DNA of 64,000 bases from Caprella mutica (Eukaryota > Arthropoda > Malacostraca > Amphipoda > Caprellidae). Within the stretch, counting starts at the first letter, position 1. The number at the start of each line of letters is the position of its first letter. This document shows positions 26,476-36,500 of the stretch, piece after piece. The notes beneath the pieces are model-generated. The model ran no database searches. It was given only the letters and a program-made list of their open reading frames with translations, and had not been told where the DNA came from. The stretch covers positions 111,134 through 175,133 of the forward strand of contig CANNZV010001182.1 of the NCBI GenBank assembly GCA_947561585.1. The letters run 5' to 3'. The translations under genes and the position numbers were made by a program.

Positions 26476-27581
26476 ACTTTGAGTTAAAAACCTTTTTTGA
26501 ACTAAAATCTAATGTTGTCGAAATCTTGGTGATAGGTAAGTAATAATTATTCTGTTAATAAAATAGTAAATTAGGAGAATTTAAAAGAATATCACTGAGA
26601 AAATATTTTTAAGTGCATTTTTAATTGAAAAATACAGAATGACTTTATATGTTGACTTGCTATTATTTTATTTATGTGTGAATCAACTTTTTGAATTATA
26701 GTTCAATTTATGTGATGCAATAATACAATTTATTCATGAATTGATACGTACATAGCAGTGTATATTAATGCTTTTAATTTCACATATATCAGTAGAAGTT
26801 CAATTATTCAAAACATGTCACAATTCCTTCACGAATTGTAGACTTTAAATTTTGTTATTTGTGTTACCACTGTATCAGCTAACATATAATAAAAACTAGT
26901 GTTAATCAAATATATTATACATAAATGAATACTGATAGCATACTAATCATTTTTAAACTAAATAACGTATTTAGGATTTCGATAATAGGTAACTATTCTT
27001 TTAAAATGGATACTGAACAGCTTTTAAATAATGAAAAATTAGTTTGTGATAAATAAAGGAATTAAATAATATATAAATATGATAATCCACAGGAGACATA
27101 CATTATTATATTACTGTGTAAAAAACATTCATAGAATATCTATATTTTAAATATTATTAATTCTTTCAAGTGAATAAATATATCTGCATATGCCCTTTGT
27201 AATGTTCATTCGTACAAATAATTATTAACATTCCCGAATAATGCATCCAAACTATTCATCTTCAGTTTCTGATGTATAAGGAAAGTTTTGCTTTCTTCAT
27301 TCAAAGCAAATAAATAAAGCAATAGAGTATATATAAATTGACTTATTTCAATGTCAAGTGTTTCTTTTCTTCAATTCTCCTTTGCAAGCACATCAGTAAC
27401 TAGGCACTTTTATATATTTAAACACTCTGGCAAACAATCTGAGTAAGCACAAATACCTACTGCAAGAGTATGACATAGTAAAGATAAATTATTTCCTACT
27501 CTAATATATTAATTCATTCTAACTCTTTTTGCCGACAAACTGTTATATAAATAGTTTTAATTACCTGCACCTTACGGACTT
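26476..27581. other. Gene-free AT-rich stretch
   Basis: Nothing recognised. Confidence 0.5.
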
Positions 27582-27870
27582 TGTTGTTGTTCCTTTGCCA
27601 CGTTTGAGAAAGTGGCATTTACCTGTTACCTAGATACGTGGCGAAAGAATCTACTTAGGTAAAAAAAGAATGATAATAGGTTCCTATTATAAAAAAAATG
27701 GGAATTTGAAAACGTGAAATGATTTTCCGAAAGAACTTTGTTGTTCCTTTGCCACGTTTGAAAAAGTGGCATTCCTATACCTAGCCACCTAGATAGGAAG
27801 GTAGCATGGCGAAAGAATCTGCTAATGTAAAAATAATGATAATAGGTTCCAATTCAATATAAAGTAAATG
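27582..27870. repeat. About 150-bp direct duplication
   Basis: Two diverged copies at about 27582-27690 and 27735-27870. Both contain cctttgccacgtttgaraaa, gtggcgaaagaatct (second copy atggcgaaagaatct) and atgataataggttcc. Confidence 0.75.
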
Positions 27871-28589
27871 AACAAATGGGAATTCGAAAATGTGTGATGA
27901 ATGATGAATATTTAATATTAATACTATCAACATTTGAGATTTTTATTTCCACCCTTTGTAAATTTCAAATTTGTGATTATAGGTAGTGGCACAAAAATAA
28001 ATTATCCTAAAAAATGAAGGGTAATTAAATGAAGTGAAATTAGTTCATCAACTTCCTAGTTGGTATGAATATCTATACTGTATATATAACAAATAGAAGA
28101 TACACAGATAAAAAAATCTATAAGTAAAAACTAATAGGCAATGATTTCTCACGATGAAAATAATACAATGCAGAAAGTTGGCCACTGTTTACAAGAGCAA
28201 TTAACCTACTTGACCTACATAATTGGTTATTATATAAATTATGTCTATTCGTGATTAACTTCCTGATCGATTAACATATCATGTAGCAGACAATGGTTAT
28301 GTACAGGGGAAACAGCTATTTCGCATAAGATTTTACAGCTAGACCAAACGGTACGAAATGTTTCAACTATAACAATGGACCATACATTAAGATAATTATA
28401 AATTAGTTAGTCTAATTAAAAACATATCATTGGCTTTATTCAGACAATGTCAACCAAATACAATCTTAAACATTAAACAATAATGTACACAAATGAACAT
28501 ATAACATGTGTATGCTTTCATTTATTAGAGCACATGTGTACATTTTTTACCTACATTAGTTAGGCACAATTGTGAAATTTTTTCATAGT
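27871..28589. other. Gene-free AT-rich stretch
   Basis: Nothing recognised. Confidence 0.5.
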
Positions 28590-28745
28590 GGGTAAGCTCC
28601 AAATTATCGGTCAGTTCTACATCTTCGGTCATACAAGAAAAAACAATATAAAAATTATTATTATTAGATAGCACTGTGTAATAATACTAATTTTTATATG
28701 TATTTTTTTTTCATATATAACCGAAGATGTATTCGAAACTTACCC
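28590..28745. mobile_element. Hairpin MITE of the ttatcggtcag family, right arm shortened
   Basis: Left end gggtaagctccaaattatcg. The right arm has accgaagatgtattcgaaac-ttaccc and lacks the actgaccgataa segment. Confidence 0.75.
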
Positions 28746-29394
28746 TATTAAATAAAATTTTCTTTTCTATTGTATAATATACTTTTTTAGCTGTAACTTA
28801 GTATATCGCAAGAATATAATAAAAATTCTCGTTTCTGCACATTCAAGTAAGTTCAGGACATACCTAATGTGTTAAAAACATAAGCACGGCAATAGCTTTC
28901 ACTGTAGCAGAATACATAATATAATAGACCGCACCTTTTGTTACAACAAACACCATTTGTTTTTCTGTCAAGTTCGATGGTCAGGGACAAAAAGGCTATG
29001 AAATGCCTCAATCATCAATTTCAATTAACAATTCATGGTCAGAAAAGTTATCGAGCTATTATTACCCTGCTATTTATAGCTAACTAATAACTTGCTAATA
29101 GAACTGATTGTTTTGTGCAACTAAAGTGCATATCGGACTTTTTTCATGACAAATTGTTTCATCAAATAGTGGACATCTTGCAAAATTCTTTTTACTGATT
29201 AGGGTTCAAATACACAATAGCCGGTATGACACAGTAGCCGATAGCAAGTTACAAAAAGATGTTAGTTTTTGATAGGAAGTGGTAAAGTAAAGCGTACAGT
29301 GAAGTGGCTAGGAATGATATTTTCTATATCAGTATTTTCAATATTCACATTTTAGTTTTCGCTACTAAATTAATTTATGACAGCATATGTTAAT
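28746..29394. other. Gene-free AT-rich stretch
   Basis: Nothing recognised. Confidence 0.5.
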
Positions 29395-29885
29395 AAGTAC
29401 CTACCTATACCTAACTAGTAAAACCATTTCATCGTTTTACCTTAACTACCTACCTAGCTAAACCTAACTAGTTAAGCCATTTTACTGTTTTTACCTTTAA
29501 GTTCCTACCTACCTAAAGATAAGTAGTTAGCCGTTTTACCGTTTTTACTCTTAAGTACCTACCTATCTAAATCTAACTAGTTAAGCCATTTTACCGTTTT
29601 TACCCTTAAGTTCCTACCTACCAAAACATGAATAGTTAAGCCGTTTTACCGTTTTTACCTTTATGTACCTACCTACCTAAATCTAACTAGTTAAGCCATT
29701 TTACCGTTTTTACCTTTATGTTTCTACCTACCTGAAGATAAGTAGTTAAGCCGTTTTATCGTTTTTACTTTTAAGTACCTACCTACCTAAACCTAACTAG
29801 TTAAGCCATTTTACCGTTTTTACCCTAAGTTCCTACCTACCAACCTAAACATACGTAGTTAAGCCGTTTCATCGTTTTTACCCCA
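29395..29885. repeat. About 93-bp minisatellite (tacctacctaaacctaacta)
   Basis: Tandem copies combining ctacctacctaaacctaact, gttaagccattttaccgttt and ttaagttcctacctacc. The unit is itself a doublet (aagccattttacc and aagccgttttacc halves). Inverted pieces of the same unit recur at 30300-30426, across the 3' end of the FGF coding sequence. Confidence 0.85.
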
Positions 29886-29887
29886 GT

Positions 29888-30300
29888 AGCGGATGGGGTA
29901 CAGTCAAGAGCCCCTCCACGGTCAGAGCCCTCCCGTTCATAAGCCCCCCTAGGTCATAAGCCCCCGCCTCCAGTCACGAGCCCCCCTCCCTGTTTTTTTA
30001 ATCCTTATTTACCTAGTTAAACAAATGAAGAAATACTTAGATAGAAATAACTGCCGCACGCCCCCCGATATACATATATTTTATGTTCAATCAGTGATGA
30101 ACTACAAAAGTGTGAGTAAGGATTAAATAATCTAGTTAAATAAGGATTACAAAATAGGGGGGGGGGGCTCATGACCTTGGTGGCTCATGATCGGGGGGCT
30201 CTTGACCGAGGGGGCTCATGACCGGGGGGGGGGGCTCATGACCTGGGGGGGCTCATGACCAGGGGGGGTTATGACCAGGGGGAGTTATGACCTACACCCG
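29888..30300. repeat. C-rich/G-rich foldback with long G runs
   Basis: The left arm is C-rich (agagcccctccacggtcag, cataagcccccctaggtca). The right arm is its G-rich inverse (runs of 7-12 G with gctcatgacc between them). Between the arms, ttttaatccttatttacctag pairs with ctagttaaataaggatta. The right arm could form G-quadruplexes on the + strand. It lies just downstream of the FGF stop codon on the - strand, so it would fall in or after the FGF 3' UTR. Confidence 0.8.
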
Positions 30301-30302
30301 TA

Positions 30303-30426
30303 GCGGATAGGGGTGTTTAGGTAGGAACTGCAATTAATAAGTACCTACCTACCTAAACCTAACTTTAGGTAAGCAGTTTCACCGTTTTTACCCTAGCGGA
30401 TAGGGGTGTCTAGGTAGGAACTGCAC
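30303..30426. repeat. 93-bp-spaced duplication covering the FGF coding 3' end
   Basis: tagcggataggggtgtytag followed by gtaggaactgca occurs at 30302-30332 and again at 30394-30425, 93 bp apart. The second copy encodes, on the - strand, the last FGF residues (FLPRHPYPL). Confidence 0.8.
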
Positions 30427-30585
30427 GGCTCTTTGCCCGTACTCCGTTTTTGTGGCTCTTTTCGGTTTGCCACTTTTTTTGATGCCTACGTACCAGCCAT
30501 GGTGGGCGTACTTTTTGGAGAGGTAATTGTAAAAAGCTCCCGAAAGAGTCTCTACGAAGATGGTGTTTTCTTTGTACTCGTCAGG
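30388..30585 (-). CDS. FGF coding exon 4 (terminal)
   Basis: It begins after tttttcctttcag and codes residues 139-203 and the stop. It holds beta strands 9-12 of the trefoil, including the heparin-site region GKPKRATKTEYGQRA. The last seven residues (RHPYPLG) are read from sequence shared with the 93-bp repeat, so the native C-terminus may have been altered when the repeat spread. Confidence 0.93.
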   Translation of the reverse strand, partial: PDEYKENTIFVETLSGAFYNYLSKKYAHHGWYVGIKKSGKPKRATKTEYGQRAVQFLPRHPYPLG

Positions 30586-33500
30586 CTGAAAGGAAAAACA
30601 GGAGTTAGAGTCAAACAATAGAAAACTTACTTGATTAATGAAATAGGATACTTAGAAATAATACTTAGAAATGGGTTCTTCTAAACTTAAGGGCATTTAT
30701 CTATATTATTTTCACTAAATCCAACATTATAAACATTACAGCTGTCCAGCATATTGCCTGTAATTGTTCATTACGGGAAATAGTTTTTGCTATCAAAATT
30801 TGACATTATAATAAGTATTTTAAGTCGGGAATGTCCTATGAAAGATTGTAAATGGCGGTAACAATCACCTCCTGTTGCCCATTGCTTTTTTTCACGTCAT
30901 GCGGTTATACTACTAGCGGCCGCAGTACAAAAATTGATCTTTTCTCCACTAGGTATCTTTTTTTTATATCGCACATAATTATCAGAAATAGATTGCTTTA
31001 TCATTTATTTTTATGTCAACGAATTCCTGAATTCAACTACAGACTGATAGAACAGCTAATGTTGCACTAAAGTTTAACAAATCTCTTAACATGCTTAATA
31101 CGATGGTATATATAAGGGAATTCTTGATTACAAGGGGGTCATTAGCGTCCCTATATACTAATCACTGTACATAGAATAGGAAGTAGGTTATCTCTATTAT
31201 TTTTAACTTTACCCCAGATCTGGGTAGTGACGCTTTAAAATTTATGGAAAATTGAGAAAATTAAACCTAAAATGCAACATAACAATAAATTCAGATGGCT
31301 TCATGAAACTTTATCAGATAATGACTTTTTTGTTAACTGTGTGCTTTTCATATGACAAAAAAGAAGTAATTTCATAGTTACATTAAAAAGTTTTATTTTA
31401 TTGAATATATTTTATTGACTATTCTTAAGAATAGAATACGAAACCTAGTTATTTTAATGCAGATTCTATAATGTATCACACAATAGACATACAAAGTCTT
31501 GAAAAGTGAAAGCATAGCCAAATATAACCTTCCACTATTTAAAGTATGGTAACATCTTCATGTGACGTCACGACCCAGAATTCCCCAAATCAAGATTTTG
31601 GTACCTTGTAGAGTTAGTTAATCCACTCCTTTTTATATGTACAGTGATACTATTACACAGTTTGTATTAGTTTGTTGTTTGAAAGAAAAAAAGTCTATAT
31701 TTAATTTTTTTAAATATATTCTTTTTCATATATATGCTCATTGATATATATGTTTCTTTAAATTGTTTTCTTTTACATATATATTTCTCTACATATTTTT
31801 TTCATATATTTTTATGTATATATATAATTATTCTTTTAAAATGGAACCCCCGTTAATTTTGAATCCCGTACACTAGTTTTTTAATAACTAGTACTTCACC
31901 TCTCCATAGAGTCTCCCTTTGCGTGACATGGCCAGGAAGAGTCCGGTGTCCACACCGCGGAGCTGAACTTCTCCCTTGCCCACAGCCCTCACTTCCAGTA
32001 TTGCTGTGGAGAACATTATTATTATCTTTCTGTGGCCATAATCAACTTTATTTAAAAGCAATTTGATGAGGTATTCATAGTTTCAGAAAGAAGTTTGTTT
32101 ACCAAGATATATTGTTTGTTTAATTTTCAGTTTATCATTAGAATATTTTCAGTAAACTAAACAAGACTAAAATTTATTTTCATGCTTCTTATCTCACAAT
32201 TTACGATAAAAATTGTATTTAATGTAAAGATAGAAGATAGAAAAAATTGAAATACTGAAGATTTCTACAAAAGATATTATTGAAATTTTTTTAACAAACT
32301 AACCGTAGAGACTATAGTGCTCCCTGGTGCCTCTAACCCTGGCATCCATATTAATAGAAAGGTTCCAGCCGGTCATACAGAATAGTTGTTTTCTGACACT
32401 GAGTTGTGGTGTCCTCAGAGCTTCTCTTAAGTTATTCCTCAAAAGACATTCACTGAAAGGAAAAAACAAACAATGACGATTCTCATAAGTTATCCCTCAA
32501 AAGATATTCACTGAAACGAAAAGTTAAATTAGCCCTCAAAAGACATACACTGAAACGAAAAAACAAACAATGAGGATTCTCTAAGTTAGCCCTCAAAACA
32601 CACTCACCGAAACGAAAAAAAAAAACATAGAGAATTCTCTTAAGTTAGCCCTTAAAAGATATTCACTGAAACGAAAAAACAAATAATGAAAATTCTCTTA
32701 AGTTATTCCTCAAAAGATATTCACTGAAACGAAAAATAAAACAATGAGGATTCTCTTAAGTTAATCCTCAAAAGATATTCACTGAAACGAAAAAACAATC
32801 AATGAGGATTCTCTTAAGTTAGCCCTAAAAAGACATTCACTGAAACGAAAAAACAAACAATGAGAATATGAATGAGAAATTCCGAGGAAAGAATGTTAGG
32901 AGAAGGTTTACTCAAAATATTTACATTCTTATATATTTAGTCGTGGAATTTCTATCAAACATAAAGAGTACGAATAAAATGGGAATAATTTAAATATCTT
33001 TAATATTAACGGTAGACTCAACTAAATTGACAGAGATTTAATCTCGCGTCCAACTGTTTATTTATTCTAGGTAGGAAAGTAAATATACCTCAACAACTAA
33101 ACTGAATCACAATAATTGAATAACAAAACACATACGGGGAAAGAAACCACCTATAGTCTGCACGAGTTGATGACGTCATAGTCTTTGGTAACCGTAAACT
33201 AGGTCGTGTAGAATTTGTAAACATTTCCAATGGTAATTATGGCACAGGGAGAAAAATAGAACTTCTTTGAGGTCTAAATGCGATATCTTGAGTTAAAAAT
33301 ACAAAGCATACCACCACTACGTCATGCAGTTAAATTAGAATTTAGCTTAGATGTTACCGTTGTCTGAGAGACATTTAGTACCTACTTACTTCGCATATTT
33401 TAGGAGTACTAAATGTATTAACAGTAATGGAAATACGTATTACTATTTGTAATGTGAATACTAAATGTATTAGAAGTATAGAATACCTATTACTGTTTCC

Positions 33501-36500
33501 AAATGTTTTGTAAGTAAAATACTTACTAATAATTCAATCAAATGTGAATACTAAATGGATTACAAGTAATGAAAATACTTTTTACTATTTGTATAATATG
33601 AACGATTACTATGCATGAAACAGAATAAAAAATACCATATACATATTTAAATAATTATTAAGCAGACGATAGGCTTTGCTACAACTTTTTCTATTATGAC
33701 TTTTCTAGTTTTCGAAATGAATTTTTTTTTATTTCTAATAGTCAATTTCAGGAAGCAATTTGACCAACTTTTATTGAAGAACTTCTCCATTGACTATTTA
33801 TATATTAAATGAGGAAAGGTTACAATTGGCGAGACGTTTCGAGTCTGGTACATTTTTCATCTTCATGCTATTAATTATAGAACAAATACCACTGAAAATA
33901 AACAAAAATATACATATATTATATATATAGTTATAAGGAATAAATTAATGGTAAGATTTAGCTAATGAACACTCTCAGAGTCTAATTATATATTGGAAGT
34001 ATTAAATGAAAATATTTATTTGATAACAAGATATTATTATCAATTTAATGTGCTCACTAATCTCTTTATCAAACCAATTAAAGTTTCTATTACTAACTGG
34101 TAATTATAATAACATTTCTGTGAAATATAAAGAGAAAAGTAATAAATAATAATTGAGAAGTATGTAGCATTGTATTCATTTTTCTTTAACTTAATTCTAA
34201 TTGATAATAATCTTAATTGTTAGATTTAATACTTCCAATAATAATTAGACTCTGAGAGTGTTCATTAGCTAAATCTAACCATTAATTTATTTCTTAGAAA
34301 CTATGTATATAATATATGTATATTTTTGTTTATTTTCAGTGGTATTTGTTTTATAATTAATAGCCTGAAGATGAAAATTGTACCAGTCACGAAACGTCTC
34401 GCCAATTGCAACCTTTCCTTATTTAATATAAAAATGTTATTTTAAATATTAAGTCGATGAAGAAGTTCCTCACTGAAGGTTGTCCATTACATCCTGAAAT
34501 GTTTAGCTATAGTCAAGTGTAAAATTTTGCTTGTAGCGATTTATTCTTTTTTTAATATATAGTGATTATTTCTCTGTATAATATAAAATAAAATATATTT
34601 TAGGGTGTATATATAGTCACGCAGTGTATTAATTTTTGTGTACTAGTTAGCTTCTTCTTTTTTTTTTACTTTTTTTTTTAGGTAGGTTGCCCCAGAAACT
34701 TAATTGGGCTCAGAGCTTATTTTTTTCATTTGTGTTTGCATAAAATTTCTTGTAATCTTGTAGCTTTGAATAAATAATTTGTATTTGAATTAAAAGAAAA
34801 AATTAACATTTACTTCGAAAAACTAGAAAAGTCATCATTGGGAACAGTTGAGTTCAAGGTTTATCGTCTGTTTGACGAAACCTGCGATAAAAACATTCAG
34901 TTCCCGAACTACACATACTTATATACGTATGTATATAATGATATATGAATTCATATCGTTTAAAAATCACATAAAAGGTCAATAACTTAATACTTTGATT
35001 TATCATCTGTAACATATAGTATGTAATATCATTGAATGAATTCATTTTGCTTCTGAAGATTGAAATGGTTTCTGATGTTGAAACTAAGGAAGAAATTGCT
35101 TTTTAATCTTGACTTAAGGAATGAGCAAAAATTGGCGCAGTTTTGATTGGAGTAAACAAAATGACATACACTGGTAAACAATATGACATACACTAGTAAA
35201 CAATATGACACACACTGGTAAACAATATGACACACATTGGTAAACAATATGACACACATTGGTAAACAAAATGACACACACTGGTAAACAATATGACATA
35301 CACTGGTAAACAATATGACATACACTGGTAAACAATATGACATACACAGTAAACAATATGACACACACTGGTAAACAATATGACATATACTGGTAAACAA
35401 TATGACATACACTGGTAAACAATATGACATACACTGGTAAACAATATGACATACACTAGTAAACAAAATGACATACACTGGTAAACAATATGACATACAC
35501 TAGTAAACAATATGACACACACTGGTAAACAATATGACATACACTAGTAAACAAAATGACATACACTGGTAAACAATATGACATACACTAGTAAACAATA
35601 TGACACACACTGGTAAACAATATGACATACACTGGTAAACAATATGACATACACTGGTAAACAATATGACATACACTGGTAAACAATATGACATACACTG
35701 GTAAACAATATGACATACACTGGTAAACAATATGACATACACTGGTAAACAAAATGACACACACTGGTAAACAATATGACATACACTGGTAAACAATATG
35801 ACACACACTGGTAAACAATATGACATACACTGGTAAACAATATGACATACACTGGTAAACAAAATGACGTACACTGGTAAACAATATGACATACACTGGT
35901 AAATAATATGACATACACTGGTAAACAAAATGACACACACTGGTAAACAACATGACATACACTGGTAAACAATATGACATACACTGGTAAACAATATGAC
36001 ATACACTGGTAAACAATATGACACACACTGGTAAACAATATGACATACACTGGTAAACAATATGACATACACTAGTAAACAATATGACATACACTGGTAA
36101 ACAAACATACACTGGTAAACAATATGACATACACTGGTAAACAATAAGACACACACTGGTAAACAATATGACATACACTGGTAAACAATATGACATACAC
36201 AGTAAACAATATGACACACACTGATAAACAATATGACATACACTGGTAAACAATATGACACACACTGGTAAACAAAATGACACACACTGGTAAACAACAT
36301 GACATACACTGGTAAACAATATGACATACACTGGTAAACAATATGACATACACTGGTAAACATTATGACACACACTGGTAAACAATATGACGTACACTGG
36401 TAAACAATATGACACACATTGGTAAACAATATGACACACATTGGTAAACAAAATGACACACACTGGTAAACAATATGACATACACTGGTAAACAATATGA

